Assembly (NCBI RefSeq): GCF_002245355.1
Contig: NZ_NOWF01000013.1
Span: 1 to 64,000 of the forward strand
Source: Paludifilum halophilum
GTDB taxonomy: Bacteria; Bacillota; Bacilli; Thermoactinomycetales; DSM-45169
Length of the DNA: 64,000 nucleotides
Reading direction: 5' to 3'
This document shows, in pieces, positions 46,576 through 56,203 of this stretch; the stretch's first letter is position 1; every line of letters starts with the position of its first letter. The position numbers and the translations under genes are program-made. Under the pieces are notes generated by a model. The model worked only from the letters and a program-made list of their open reading frames with translations, did no database searches and had not been told where the DNA came from.

Positions 46576-47064
46576 TCACGGTTTGCGTCGGGAGGAATCC
46601 GTCAGGGGGAACATCGTCGCTTCCTGCAGATACTTGGGAATGAAAGAACGGTTCATTACCAGACGGATCATCTTATCCAAGGTGCGCAGGGTGTAAACCT
46701 GCTGCTTTTTTTTCAACTGTCCTTTTTCAATCGCCGCGGCAAACTCATCCACGTCGATCAGGTGATAGCGACCGTCGGGATAGACGATCAGATCCAACAG
46801 CAAGTCCACCATTACATAGCGCAGGCGGCCGACTTGGCGCATTTCCATCACGTCGCAGTAGTAGTATAAAAAATCTCCGTTCCGGTGAAAAACCTTGGAG
46901 ATTGTATATCCTTTCTTGACGAAATAATAGGTCAGGAAAATGCGCTTGCCGTCCGGGTTGGGATACTGAGTGGCGAAACAATGACGTCCGTGCCAGTCCC
47001 GTACCTTTTCCGTGTACGTCTTATTGATCGTCGTAAATTTGATTTTCTTTATGGTCACGTCCAC
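46576..47064 (-). CDS. DUF402-family protein (NtdP-like nucleotide phosphatase)
   Basis: A 162-residue protein from GTG 47064, with GGAG seven nt upstream; ATG 47085 is possible but badly spaced. The segments YFVKKGYTISKVFHRNGDFLYYYCDV and DLLLDLIVYPDGRYHLIDVDEF are DUF402 hallmarks, including the acidic residues that bind metal in nucleoside tri/diphosphate phosphatases. Substrate is unproved. It stands between two Met tRNAs and spoIIE, a place held by yabR in Bacillus subtilis. Confidence 0.8.
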   Translation of the reverse strand: MDVTIKKIKFTTINKTYTEKVRDWHGRHCFATQYPNPDGKRIFLTYYFVKKGYTISKVFHRNGDFLYYYCDVMEMRQVGRLRYVMVDLLLDLIVYPDGRYHLIDVDEFAAAIEKGQLKKKQQVYTLRTLDKMIRLVMNRSFIPKYLQEATMFPLTDSSRRKP

Positions 47065-47210
47065 AAAACCACTCCCACGCCCCATTCCCTGATCCCAGGT
47101 TAGGATTCCCCAAACCCGGTCGCTCAAGTCCGCCCGATTCCCCACCCCGAAAAAGAAAAAAGGCGAATGGAATTCCCTTGTCGATAAGGGTCTTAACCTC
47201 GCCTTCACTC

Positions 47211-47287
47211 TGGTAGCGGCGGAGGGTCTCGAACCCCCAACCTCACGGGTATGAACCGTACGCTCTAACCAGTTGAGCTACGCCGCC
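47211..47287 (-). tRNA. tRNA-Met(CAU), elongator
   Basis: GGCGGCG acceptor pairs with CGCCGCT, CCA is encoded, the anticodon loop is TTCATAC, and the T-arm is GGGGG TTCGAGA CCCTC. The sequence closely follows the known Bacillus elongator tRNA-Met. Confidence 0.95.
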
Positions 47288-47365
47288 ACAATTTAAAAGG
47301 GTAAGAGTCCGTAGAAAACGGGGGGATGTTCCCGTCAATGAGGAACCCTTACCCTCACTTGTTTT

Positions 47366-47442
<77 letters not shown>

Positions 47443-47516
47443 TCAGCCACAAGATAAATTATACAAAACTATTTGCGGCTGTGTCAAGGAATCGATCGAG
47501 ATTTTTTTGCGAGATT

Positions 47517-48794
47517 TTATTTTGACCGTTTTCCCTGGTAAAGCAGATATTCTTTCCGCACTTGGCGGAAATCCTTAAGCTCCTTTTGCCATCCCGCGGT
47601 GATTTCCCGGGCCGGAATCCCCTCGTCGATCTGAGTGCGGATCCGGTCCGAGCCGGTTAACTTGTCGATCCAGTAGGAATCTCCGTCTTTCCGCCAGGCG
47701 AAGTCCTCCGGATACAGCCTCTTCACTTCCTGAATGATGGTGATTCCCGTCAGAATGGGGGAAAAGCGCTCGGGATCCTCGATGTGCAATTGAACCCCTC
47801 CGACATTCTCCCCCTCGTACTTGGAAAAAGTGGGATTGAAATAGGCTTCCCGGAAGGAAACACCCGGAAGTCCGGCTTCATTAAGGGCCTCCATCAATTC
47901 CCAACCCCGGATGTATGGAGCCCCGATCAGCTCAAAGGGCTTCGTCGTGCCTCTGCCTTCGGACAGGTTCGTCCCCTCAATCATTCCGGTTCCCGGATAG
48001 ACTCGGGCCGTCTGCGGGGTGGGCATGTTGGGGGAAGGAAGGACCCAGGGCAACCCGGTTTCTTCATATAAATCGTGCCGTTTCCATCCCTTCATGCGAA
48101 TGACCTGCAAATCCGCCTGTTCCCCGCCGTCCCCCGCCAGGAATTCCCCGTTAAACATGGTTGCCAACTCACCGACCGTCATCCCGTGCCGCTGGGGAAT
48201 GGGATACAGACCGACAAAGGAGACATAATCGGGATTCAGCACCGGTCCCTCCACTTTCTCCCCGCCGAGGGGATTGGGTCGATCCAGCACGATGAAGGGC
48301 TTGTTCGCTTCCGCCGCCGCTTCCATCGCGTAAGCCATGGTATAGATATAGGTATAAAACCGGGTTCCGACATCCTGGATATCGAAGACCAGAACATCCA
48401 CCCCGTCAAAGAGGGGAACCATCTCCTCGGGTTTTTTCCCGTACAGGTTGACAAAGGGAAGCCCGGTGCGGGGATCCACGTAGGAACCCGGAGTTTCCCC
48501 AGCCTGCTCCGTCCCCCGGACGCCGTGCTCCGGGCCGTATACTTCGGTAACATCGATTCCCGCATCCAGCATGGCGTCCAAACCGTGACGGTAATCCCGA
48601 GTCATCCCGGTGGGATTCGTAATCAACCCCACTTTTTTCCCATCCAATCGCTCCGGATGCTCCAGCAACACTTCCAAACCCGTTTGCACCTTGGGCTTTT
48701 TCGCCTTTTTGTCCGAACCATCCACACTCCCTGATCCGATGAGACTAAAGGTCAACACACAGACTAAACCCATACCCAGCACCCGTTTCAGCAT
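47517..48794 (-). CDS. Secreted DUF1343 exo-N-acetylmuramidase (NamZ-like)
   Basis: A 425-residue protein with signal peptide (about 1-27). DUF1343/GH171 motifs: GKKVGLITNPTG, VYGPEHGVRGTEQAG, VFDIQDVGTRFYTYIYTM and LDRPNPLGG. Members cleave terminal MurNAc from peptidoglycan fragments (B. subtilis NamZ). It probably aids cell-wall recycling outside the membrane. It is monocistronic between the tRNAs and a MITE copy. Confidence 0.88.
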   Translation of the reverse strand: MLKRVLGMGLVCVLTFSLIGSGSVDGSDKKAKKPKVQTGLEVLLEHPERLDGKKVGLITNPTGMTRDYRHGLDAMLDAGIDVTEVYGPEHGVRGTEQAGETPGSYVDPRTGLPFVNLYGKKPEEMVPLFDGVDVLVFDIQDVGTRFYTYIYTMAYAMEAAAEANKPFIVLDRPNPLGGEKVEGPVLNPDYVSFVGLYPIPQRHGMTVGELATMFNGEFLAGDGGEQADLQVIRMKGWKRHDLYEETGLPWVLPSPNMPTPQTARVYPGTGMIEGTNLSEGRGTTKPFELIGAPYIRGWELMEALNEAGLPGVSFREAYFNPTFSKYEGENVGGVQLHIEDPERFSPILTGITIIQEVKRLYPEDFAWRKDGDSYWIDKLTGSDRIRTQIDEGIPAREITAGWQKELKDFRQVRKEYLLYQGKRSK

Positions 48795-48879
48795 CTGTAC
48801 AACCTCCCCGGCGTTTTACGATTCCCGCGACCCTACAGTAAACATCCGGCTCGGGATGATTGGCTACTCTCCGGAAAAA

Positions 48880-49011
48880 CTAGAAGTCCGGTAAAAAAAT
48901 CCCCTGTTCGGGAGGGTGGGATTCCACACGGAGTGCCTTTGGCTCGAACGAAACGGAGTGTGGAACCCCACCCCGACTCACCAAGGATGTGATCAATCAC
49001 CAGTCTTCTAA
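48880..49011. mobile_element. MITE-like palindrome, copy 3 (diverged)
   Basis: 132 bp with the same core as copies 1, 2 and 4 (GGTGGGATTCCACAC, GTGTGGAACCCCACC) but degraded ends (CTAGAAGTCC, CTTCTAAG) and a short deletion in the middle. It lies between DUF1343 and ktrB in non-coding DNA. Confidence 0.82.
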
Positions 49012-49194
49012 GCGCCGGCATCTGAATCGGGAGTGTCAGGCGAACACCGAGACCGGAAACCAAGCCAAAGCCGCCAATGATAAGAAAGGATTCCTTTCCC
49101 ATTCCATTCGTCAGGGTACAACCGATTCCTTCCTATTTTTATTCCGCCGAACCTGTATTACAATATAGGTTGATTTTATCAAGGGAGCCGTCGA

Positions 49195-50547
49195 GTGAAT
49201 ATGAAGTTCAACCTATGGAAAATAACCCCGGTGCAATTGATTGTACTCACCTATTTGATCGCCTGCCTGGTCTCCAGTTTCCTGCTCATGATTCCCGCCG
49301 CCCATCGGCCCGGCGTGGAGCTCAGCTATCTGGATTCCCTGTTCACAGCGGTCAGTGCGATCAGTGTCACCGGGTTGACTACCGTTAATACCGCGGAAAC
49401 CTACAGCCCCTTCGGAGTAGTGATGCTGATGGCCATGATTCAGTTTGGCGGAATCGGGTTTATGAGTCTGGGCACCTTCCTCTGGATGGCCACCGGCAGA
49501 CGCATCGGGATCCAGCGGCGGCGAATGATCATGATCGATCAAAACCGGTCCGACTTGGCCGGACTGGTACGACTGGCACGGGATATTCTGCTCCTCACCT
49601 TGTTAATTGAAATGGTAGGGGCTCTACTGTTGGGTACTTATTTCTACATCACAGAAGATTACGGATGGGATGCCTTTTACTACGGAGCCTTTGCCTCGTT
49701 GTCCGCCTTCACGAACGCCGGCTTCGACATCTTCGGCAATTCTTTGGCCGACTTTGCCGACGATTATTTTGTCCAGATTCTTCATATGATCCTGATGACC
49801 GCCGGAGCAATCGGATTTCCGGTACTGATCGAGGCCCGAGAATGGATCCGCAGTCAAAACCGCTCCCGCTTCCGCTTTTCTCTGTTCACGAAAATCACGG
49901 TTACGACTTTCTTCACCCTGATGCTCCTGGGGCTTGTTATGATCTGGCTTCTGGAACGGCAACATTTTTATGCGGATATGAGCTGGCACCAATCTTTTTT
50001 TTATTCCTTCTTCAACTCTGCCACCACCCGCAGCGCAGGACTGTCTACCATGGATGTCGGAGAGTATACCACACCGACGCAACTGGCCCTGTCCTTTTTG
50101 ATGTTCGTCGGTGCCAGTCCCTCCAGCGTGGGAGGAGGAATCCGCACCACTACACTGGCTGTAATCGTGCTGTCGCTGTTTTCTTACGCCCGGGGACAGA
50201 AACACATTCGCCTCTTCCGGCGGGAGCTGATCCAAGAGGACGTCCAAAAGGCTTCCGTGGTGTTTGTCACGGCCATCTTGCTCGTTTCCACCTCCCTGCT
50301 ATTACTCTTGACTATGGAAGGCCCCCGCCACACCCTGATGGAACTGATCTTCGAAGTCTCTTCCGCTTTTGGGACGACGGGACTATCCATGGGTATCACC
50401 GGCGATTTGACCGCACCGGGGAAACTGATGATCATTTTATTGATGTTTATCGGCCGGATCGGAATTCTTTCCCTTCTCTTCCTTCTTCGGCCGGATCGCC
50501 CTCCGGAAAATTTCCGGTATCCGCGGGAACAGGTGATCATCGGATGA
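49195..50547 (+). CDS. Ktr/Trk-type potassium transporter membrane subunit
   Basis: A 450-residue multi-pass protein; GTG 49195 has GGGAG seven nt upstream. Four pore motifs are visible: SAISVTGLTTVN, SAFTNAGFDIFG, ATTRSAGLSTMD and SAFGTTGLSMG. It resembles KtrB/KtrD, which take up K+ with a cytoplasmic KtrA/C subunit that is not encoded here. It is the only plus-strand gene in this part, convergent with divIC. Confidence 0.92.
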   Translation: MNMKFNLWKITPVQLIVLTYLIACLVSSFLLMIPAAHRPGVELSYLDSLFTAVSAISVTGLTTVNTAETYSPFGVVMLMAMIQFGGIGFMSLGTFLWMATGRRIGIQRRRMIMIDQNRSDLAGLVRLARDILLLTLLIEMVGALLLGTYFYITEDYGWDAFYYGAFASLSAFTNAGFDIFGNSLADFADDYFVQILHMILMTAGAIGFPVLIEAREWIRSQNRSRFRFSLFTKITVTTFFTLMLLGLVMIWLLERQHFYADMSWHQSFFYSFFNSATTRSAGLSTMDVGEYTTPTQLALSFLMFVGASPSSVGGGIRTTTLAVIVLSLFSYARGQKHIRLFRRELIQEDVQKASVVFVTAILLVSTSLLLLLTMEGPRHTLMELIFEVSSAFGTTGLSMGITGDLTAPGKLMIILLMFIGRIGILSLLFLLRPDRPPENFRYPREQVIIG

Positions 50548-50630
50548 AAAGTCCCTGTCAAACATTGATAAACCTTATGAATACAGGACCGTACGAAGCT
50601 ACACAGGTTCCCGGGGAGGCTCGGTTGGTA

Positions 50631-50690
50631 TCCGAAAAAGGCGATGTCCGGGCTGTCTTCCACAGCCGGACACCGCCTTTTTTAAGGAGT
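50631..50690. terminator. Bidirectional terminator between ktrB and divIC
   Basis: AAGGCG-TGTCCG-GCTGT arms pair with ACAGC-GGACA-CGCCTT around CTTCC. T-runs (TTTTTT and TTTTTCGG) lie on both sides, so it can end both convergent transcripts. Confidence 0.85.
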
Positions 50691-51080
50691 ATGGTATACC
50701 TCTTCTCCCGGCTTCTGGTAACCCATCTTCCGGGCCAGATCCATCAGATACTGTTCGTCGTGCAACCGATTGATTTCCTTTTTCAGCGAATCCTGCTTCG
50801 CCTTTAAGGAAGCTACCTCTTCTTTTTGCTCCTTCAACGCCGCTTCTTCGGCCTCGATCCTCTGGGCTTGGGTCCACAACTCGGAGCCGCCCCAGACAAA
50901 AAAAGCGATCATCATGATCAGCCAGATCCGGCGGCGGCGTTTGACATGCGGAGGCAAGGGGCGGTGTGATGAATCTTGACCCGATTGAGACGAGGGGGAG
51001 GACGGACGGATTTCCACAACATTGGTGGGTACTCCTCTGTCAACCATTCCCATCATCCTTTGATCTCTTTCTTTTGTCAA
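50682..51080 (-). CDS. divIC: Cell division protein DivIC (septum formation initiator)
   Basis: A 132-residue bitopic protein: cytoplasmic N-terminus with KRRRR, one helix (about 52-68) and a Glu/Lys coiled coil (70-110), ending DLARKMGYQKPGEEVYH. It works in the DivIB-DivIC-FtsL divisome complex. It follows yabQ by 16 bp, as in Bacillales. Confidence 0.92.
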   Translation of the reverse strand: MTKERDQRMMGMVDRGVPTNVVEIRPSSPSSQSGQDSSHRPLPPHVKRRRRIWLIMMIAFFVWGGSELWTQAQRIEAEEAALKEQKEEVASLKAKQDSLKKEINRLHDEQYLMDLARKMGYQKPGEEVYHTP

Positions 51081-51096
51081 CGACTGAAGCCAAACG

Positions 51097-51669
51097 TTAC
51101 TTATCGCTGTGAAACCAGCGGCGAATGCGGACGACCATGCGGCGCAAGGGACGGGTGACAGGTCGGAACCAATCGGCTACCCGCCGCACAATCGGTTGGA
51201 AAAGCCGGCCCAAAGGAGACAGCAGTCGGAGGGGAAAACGGAGTAACGACCGCAAGATACGGAGGAAAAAAAGAAGCAGCTGACGGAGCAGGGAAACGAT
51301 TCCGGCGACAGGAACCCATAATACCACATAAAACACGCGCCATACGAGCTGGAGAATCTGCTCCACCACCTGAAGCAGCCATTGGATCCCCCGGATCATC
51401 CCCCGGCTGAACCACGCGTAGTAAGCGAGGAGTCCCAGAAGAACGGCAACGAAGATGTAGAAACGGAGCTCTCCCCAGTTACTCCACATCAACAGGCCGA
51501 ACACCAACCCCGCCGCCACTGTCCAGTAGAGGAGGTCGACAAAAGAAACGACCCACCCCCTGAGGCGAAAGCGGTGGCGAAACACCCGATAAGTATCCAA
51601 GAGAAAGCCCATCAGCCATCCGGAACCGAGCATCAAGCCCATCGTTACCCACTGGGTATGCAGGGTCAA
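51097..51669 (-). CDS. yabQ: Spore cortex protein YabQ
   Basis: A 190-residue protein with four or five membrane segments (LGSGWLMGFLLDTYRVFR, VDLLYWTVAAGLVFGLL) and a long basic C-terminal tail. It matches YabQ, needed for cortex formation in the mother cell. The start overlaps the yabP stop by four nucleotides (ATGA). Confidence 0.9.
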   Translation of the reverse strand: MTLHTQWVTMGLMLGSGWLMGFLLDTYRVFRHRFRLRGWVVSFVDLLYWTVAAGLVFGLLMWSNWGELRFYIFVAVLLGLLAYYAWFSRGMIRGIQWLLQVVEQILQLVWRVFYVVLWVPVAGIVSLLRQLLLFFLRILRSLLRFPLRLLSPLGRLFQPIVRRVADWFRPVTRPLRRMVVRIRRWFHSDK

Positions 51670-51959
51670 CGGAACAACCGGCCGAAAAAGTTTTTCGACT
51701 TCTCCCCGCGGGGCGCCCCGTCATCCAGGTAGCTCATCTCATAGAGCTCACCCTCGATCGCCACGCGCCCCTGCTCCAAATCCAGACTTTTCAGGTGTAA
51801 GTTATTCCCCCGTATCCCCAGAAAACCGCATTCCGTCTGCAACAGGAATTCTTCGCTGTCAAAGCTCTCCACACCGATCACACCCGTCACGTCCAGGGCG
51901 TTGCGACCAACCATGACCACTTCGTGGCTCCCGCCCGACTGAACCACATCCTCCACCAT
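51666..51959 (-). CDS. yabP: Sporulation protein YabP
   Basis: A 97-residue protein from ATG 51959 with AAAGGGGG upstream; the longer open frame runs through repeat DNA and is discarded. VVMVGRNALDVTGVIGVESFDSEEFLL and LHLKSLDLEQGRVAIEGELYEMSY are the YabP/YqfC pattern. It forms a mother-cell SigE-type operon with yabQ. Confidence 0.92.
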   Translation of the reverse strand: MVEDVVQSGGSHEVVMVGRNALDVTGVIGVESFDSEEFLLQTECGFLGIRGNNLHLKSLDLEQGRVAIEGELYEMSYLDDGAPRGEKSKNFFGRLFR

Positions 51960-52064
51960 GGTGCATGTACCCCCTTTCGGTACATGATATGACGGAGGAC
52001 AAGATTTAGAACCGCCGGAGCGGTACAGATGCCCCTTCGGGAAACTCTGTCCCTCGATAGGGGT

Positions 52065-52128
52065 GATCGGGCTGGTAGACCGTCTCCGATCTCTTGCAAA
52101 AAACGCATAGGATCTGCGCCGGCCTACC
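52065..52128. repeat. Dispersed palindromic repeat R2
   Basis: Inverse counterpart of 17766-17882 without the 58-bp insert. GGTAGACCGTCTCCGATC pairs imperfectly with GATCTGCGCCGGCCTACC around CTTGCAAAAAACGCATAG. It adjoins MITE copy 4. Confidence 0.6.
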
Positions 52129-52138
52129 ACCACACGCC

Positions 52139-52281
52139 CTAGAGGCGTTGTGATTTTAGCACATCCTTGGTGGGTCGGGGTGGGGTTCCACACTCCGTTT
52201 CGTTGTTCTGACGAGCCAAAGGCACTCCGTGTGGAACCCCATCCTCCCGAACAGGAGACTTTTTTTCACAATGCTTCTAAG
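52139..52281. mobile_element. MITE-like palindrome, copy 4
   Basis: 143 bp, CTAGAGGCGTTGTGA to TCACAATGCTTCTAAG, interior nearly identical to copy 2. It lies between yabP and yabO. Its right end overlaps the yabO stop codon (TAG at 52279-52277), so insertion may have created the present C-terminus. Confidence 0.88.
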
Positions 52282-52555
52282 GAAGAACATCGTCGGTTCG
52301 GTCGCCGCCGCCTTCATTCAGCAGCGTATACATCTGGCCGGCATCGGCTTTCCGGGTCGTCTCTTTGAGGGACTCCACCCGCGCCGTTACGGTGTTCTGG
52401 CCAAACCGGACCGTCAGTTCGTCACCCACCGAAACCACAGTGCCTGCCTTGGCGGTTCGGCCATTCACCTGAACCCGGCCCTGGTCGCATACTTCTTTGG
52501 CCAACGTTCGGCGCTTCACCAGCCGGGAACTTTTTAAAAACTTATCCAGACGCAT
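52277..52555 (-). CDS. rqcP: S4-domain RNA-binding protein RqcP (YabO)
   Basis: A 92-residue protein: MRLDKFLKSSRLVKRRTLAKEVCDQGRVQVNGRTAKAG is the S4 fold. RqcP works with RqcH in C-terminal alanine tailing of stalled nascent chains. It follows hup directly (stop/start 1 bp apart). The last residues GGGDRTDDVLP end inside a MITE. Confidence 0.93.
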   Translation of the reverse strand: MRLDKFLKSSRLVKRRTLAKEVCDQGRVQVNGRTAKAGTVVSVGDELTVRFGQNTVTARVESLKETTRKADAGQMYTLLNEGGGDRTDDVLP

Positions 52556-52828
52556 TTATTTGACCGCTTCTTTGAGTCGGCTTCCCGCTTTAAAGGCAGG
52601 CACGTTGGAAGCCGGAATTTCGATGGTAGCCCCGGTCTGAGGGTTGCGCCCGCTTCGGCTGGAACGCCTGCGGGTTTCAAAGGTGCCAAACCCGATCAAC
52701 TGGACTTTTTCGCCGGACCCCAAGGCCGTGGTCACTTCATCCAAAAAACCGTTCACCACTTTTTCCACATCTTTTTTGGTCATCCCGCTATTCTTGGAAA
52801 CACGGGTAATCAGATCGTTTTTATTCAT
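52556..52828 (-). CDS. hup: HU-family nucleoid protein
   Basis: A 90-residue protein from ATG 52828 with AAGGAGG ten nt upstream. MNKNDLITRVSKNSGMTKKDVEKVV, GFGTFETRRRSSRSGRNPQTG and IPASNVPAFKAGSRLKEAV are canonical HU. It bends and compacts DNA. Its place between mazG and yabO is as in other Bacillales. Confidence 0.97.
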   Translation of the reverse strand: MNKNDLITRVSKNSGMTKKDVEKVVNGFLDEVTTALGSGEKVQLIGFGTFETRRRSSRSGRNPQTGATIEIPASNVPAFKAGSRLKEAVK

Positions 52829-52905
52829 GTTCAGATCGCCTCCTTCATTCCTGTGTGGAGATACTTTTCTGGGCGGAAGATCAAAATCCTTCTTGGACAA
52901 ACAAT

Positions 52906-54375
52906 TTATCCCTCGGCCTCCTCCCTCTTAGCCTCTTCCCACCATCGGTCCAGCTGTTCCAGGGGGAAGTCCTGTACTTGCCCGCCCGCTTTCCGGGCCG
53001 ATTCCTCCACTCCCCGGAATCGGCGCGTAAACTTGCGGCAAGCGGCGAGTAGAGCCTGTTCCGGATCCACATCGAACAGGCGGGCCAGGTTGACTGCCGA
53101 AAAGAGAAGATCCCCCATCTCCCCTTCCCGTTCCTCTCGGGAGGCGGCAAACAATTCCCCCAGTTCCTCTTGCAATTTGCGTCGGGCTCCATCGGGGTTC
53201 TCCCAGTCAAAGCCGGCTTTGGCCGCCTTTTTTTGGAGTTTATGGGAACGCAAAAGCGCCGGGAATTCCGAGGGAACCCCATCCAAAAGAGAATCCGCTT
53301 CCCGGGAATCCCTCTTTCGTTCCCGCTGCTTCACTTCTTCCCACTTTTGCGCGACTTCAGCCGCGTTTTTAATAACCTCCTCACCGAAAACATGGGGATG
53401 GCGGCGGATCAACTTATCCGACAAATGACCGATCACATCGGAGATGTCGAATTCCCCTTGCTCTTTTCCGATCTGGGAATGGAGCAACACTTGAAGGAGG
53501 ACATCCCCCAGCTCGTCCGCCATCGCCTCAGGATCACCCTCCGCCACGGCCTCCAGGAATTCGTAGGACTCCTCCAGCAGATAGGGACGCAGGGTATTGT
53601 GCGTCTGCTTCCGGTCCCAAGGACAGCCGTCGGGAGCCCGCAAGCGAGCGATAATCGCTTTCAGCGTCTCAAAGCGGCGGCGCAACAGACGGTCCTCTTT
53701 CGCCGGGGAAACATAAACCGAGCTTAAGTCGGTGAACCGCTCCTCCCGATCCAATTCGTACAGGGGAAGGGATTCCGTCCGCTCCTGCCCCGGCACCCCC
53801 GCCGCCGTCATCACCGTAACCGGATAATCATCGGGAAAAACCTCCATCAGGGAAAGTTTCACCTCGGAGGCCACCATCCGATCGTATACCTGAGCGATGA
53901 CCAGATGGTACCGGGGGTCGATCTGTGCGGAGTCCAACCCGGTTCCGTCCAGGAGAAGAAACCCTTCGATAGGGTCGACCCCCAGACTGGCGAACAAAGG
54001 ATCGAGAAAACTGCCCCCGCCCTGGATTTGAACATCGATCCCCCGTTCTCCGGCGTCTACAAGCAACCGGCGGACCGTCTCTTCCGCCACTGAAGGATGA
54101 CCGGGAACCGCATAGATGAGATCCCCGCCCCGTTCCGCTTCCGCCAGTAGAGTATCCGTGATTTCCCGGTAGACGGCGGGAAAGTCGGTATGTTTTTCAT
54201 AAAAAGCGTCAAAGGTTTCAAAATCCACTCCTTCCCTTTTCAACCATTGGACGACCGGATGTTTCTCCGTTCGCATCCAAATTCGGGACCCTCCCGTCAA
54301 CAGACGGTAAGTTCCCAGAGACAAATTTTCCTCCCTGCCGGGACCAAGCCCGACGACAGTAATGGTGGCCGTCAT
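52906..54375 (-). CDS. mazG: Tetrapyrrole methylase-MazG fusion (YabN)
   Basis: A 489-residue protein. Residues 1-220 form a SAM-dependent tetrapyrrole methylase domain (VVGLGPGREENLSLG, VPGHPSVAEETV). Two MazG NTP-pyrophosphohydrolase domains follow, with CPWDRKQTHNTLRPYLLEESYEFLEA and ELGDVLLQVLLHS holding the metal-binding acids. It probably hydrolyses aberrant NTPs; the methylase target is unknown. It follows the spoVB-like gene. Confidence 0.95.
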   Translation of the reverse strand: MTATITVVGLGPGREENLSLGTYRLLTGGSRIWMRTEKHPVVQWLKREGVDFETFDAFYEKHTDFPAVYREITDTLLAEAERGGDLIYAVPGHPSVAEETVRRLLVDAGERGIDVQIQGGGSFLDPLFASLGVDPIEGFLLLDGTGLDSAQIDPRYHLVIAQVYDRMVASEVKLSLMEVFPDDYPVTVMTAAGVPGQERTESLPLYELDREERFTDLSSVYVSPAKEDRLLRRRFETLKAIIARLRAPDGCPWDRKQTHNTLRPYLLEESYEFLEAVAEGDPEAMADELGDVLLQVLLHSQIGKEQGEFDISDVIGHLSDKLIRRHPHVFGEEVIKNAAEVAQKWEEVKQRERKRDSREADSLLDGVPSEFPALLRSHKLQKKAAKAGFDWENPDGARRKLQEELGELFAASREEREGEMGDLLFSAVNLARLFDVDPEQALLAACRKFTRRFRGVEESARKAGGQVQDFPLEQLDRWWEEAKREEAEG

Positions 54376-54410
54376 GGTCTCCCTCCTCGATACAAGCTTG
54401 TGCCGGCACC

Positions 54411-56048
54411 TTATCCTTTCAACAAATGAAGTTTATCCAATACCGGAATCAACTTCTCCCCCACTTTAGGCACCTTCTCCAGTTCCGACCGGGTAAGCAC
54501 CCCCATACGGAACAAGGCGACGGAATAGATCGCCGCACCTGCCGCTACACCGGCCAAAGAGGCGACAGTCATCGCCGCCCGCAGGGACTCCCAATCTTCG
54601 GTGATCCAAAAAATCCCCCGAAGCGTGATAGCAACCCCTCCCGCCATCAAAAGATTAGCCCCCAGCAAGGGAAGGCCTGTCCGCCGAATGTTGAACAACA
54701 TGCCCATTCGGGACCGGAGGGCGATCAGGTTAAGCAGAGTTGCGATGGCATATCCCCCTACAGTCGCCAAAGCCGCTCCCCGGATATCCATCAGGGGAAT
54801 CAGGATCGCGTTAAGTCCCAGCTTGACCCCGACCCCGATCAGTAGATTGCGGGCGGGAAGGACCACTTGCCCGATTCCCTGCAGGATGCCGGAAGATGTC
54901 ATACCCAGAGTGGAAAACAAGGAAGTAAACGCCAGAATGGCCAAAGCGACAGAACCGGAGCTATCCTTGTACAGCATGACATTCGTCGGTAAAGCGATGA
55001 TCGCCAAACCGAGGGAGGCCGGCAACCCCAGCAATAGCGTCAACCGAAGCGCCAGCGAGGACCGGTCCACCGTCACCCGTTCATTCCGCCGGAATTGTGC
55101 TTCTGCGACAGCGGGAACGATCGACAGAGACAAGGCGGTGGCAAAAAAGGAAGCAAACTGGATCAAGGGCTGTCCTCGGTCATACACCCCTTTTCCCTCT
55201 ACCGCCGCCGATTGAGACCATCCGCTCGCTTCCAACAAGTTGGCCACTGTAAAAGAGTCCGCCAGGGACAATAAGGGTAAAACCAAAGAGCCGAGGCCGA
55301 TCGGGATCGATAAAGCCGCCAGTTGGCGAAGGATCCGGCGGACAGATTCCGGTTCGGAAGAGGCATGCCCGGAGGGAACCCGGTTCATCCACTGTTGACG
55401 GGCTTCCCGGTTCCTCCTCCAGTAAAACAGCAAAACCGCCAGTCCCCCCGCGGCTCCGGTGAAAGCGCCGAAAACCGCTCCGGTCCCGGCATAAACCACC
55501 CCAGCCCCGGAACTCATCAACCACCAGGCCAGGAAAAGGATGGTCGCCACCCGAATTCCTTGTTCGGCGACCTGGGACACCGCCGTTGGAGTCATATTTT
55601 GATGCCCCTGGAAGTATCCCCGGATGGCTGATATCAGAGGTACGATCAACAAGGCAAAGGAAACCGCCCGGATCGGAAGAGTCAACAACTCCCGGTTTCC
55701 CATCCACTCGGCGAGAATGGGAGCCCCAAAAAACAGAAGAATAAAAAAGAGAAATCCGGTAAGGCTCAGGCTCAACGCCGTTACCCGAAACAACCGCCGG
55801 GCTCCCTGGATATCCCCTCCCGCTAACTTTTCGGAAACCAATTTGGAAACGGCGACGGGAAAACCCGCCGTGGCCACCGTTAGGAGCGTGCTGTACAACG
55901 GATACACCTGCTGATAAACAAACATTCCTTCGTTCCCCGTGATATTTTGGTAGGGAATTTTATAGACCGCACCCAGGAGCTTGGTGAAAAATGCCGCCGC
56001 CCCCAGGATTGCGGCCCCTTTGACAAAGGATTGTTTTCCTTCGGTCAT
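54411..56048 (-). CDS. SpoVB/YabM-like MATE-MurJ family flippase
   Basis: A 545-residue protein from ATG 56048 with AAAGGAG upstream; 13-14 membrane helices. FVKGAAILGAAAFFTKLLGAVYKIPYQNITGNEGMFVYQQVYPLY is the SpoVB-type N-terminus, and SIRGYFQGHQNMTPTAVSQVAEQ is the conserved inner loop. It likely flips lipid-linked cell-wall or polysaccharide precursors, possibly for cortex. It lies between spoVT and mazG. Confidence 0.92.
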   Translation of the reverse strand: MTEGKQSFVKGAAILGAAAFFTKLLGAVYKIPYQNITGNEGMFVYQQVYPLYSTLLTVATAGFPVAVSKLVSEKLAGGDIQGARRLFRVTALSLSLTGFLFFILLFFGAPILAEWMGNRELLTLPIRAVSFALLIVPLISAIRGYFQGHQNMTPTAVSQVAEQGIRVATILFLAWWLMSSGAGVVYAGTGAVFGAFTGAAGGLAVLLFYWRRNREARQQWMNRVPSGHASSEPESVRRILRQLAALSIPIGLGSLVLPLLSLADSFTVANLLEASGWSQSAAVEGKGVYDRGQPLIQFASFFATALSLSIVPAVAEAQFRRNERVTVDRSSLALRLTLLLGLPASLGLAIIALPTNVMLYKDSSGSVALAILAFTSLFSTLGMTSSGILQGIGQVVLPARNLLIGVGVKLGLNAILIPLMDIRGAALATVGGYAIATLLNLIALRSRMGMLFNIRRTGLPLLGANLLMAGGVAITLRGIFWITEDWESLRAAMTVASLAGVAAGAAIYSVALFRMGVLTRSELEKVPKVGEKLIPVLDKLHLLKG

Positions 56049-56203
56049 CACGCGCTCCTTTCTCCGGATGAAAACCATTCGACTCCTTTTTTGGCCAACG
56101 GGATCGGATGCCTCCCGGTTTCGCATCGTCCCTGAGGAAAAAGGAGCCGATCAACGTTTCTAGTATACACTGCCAACCGCATCTTGACTATCGCCACGGA
56201 AAA

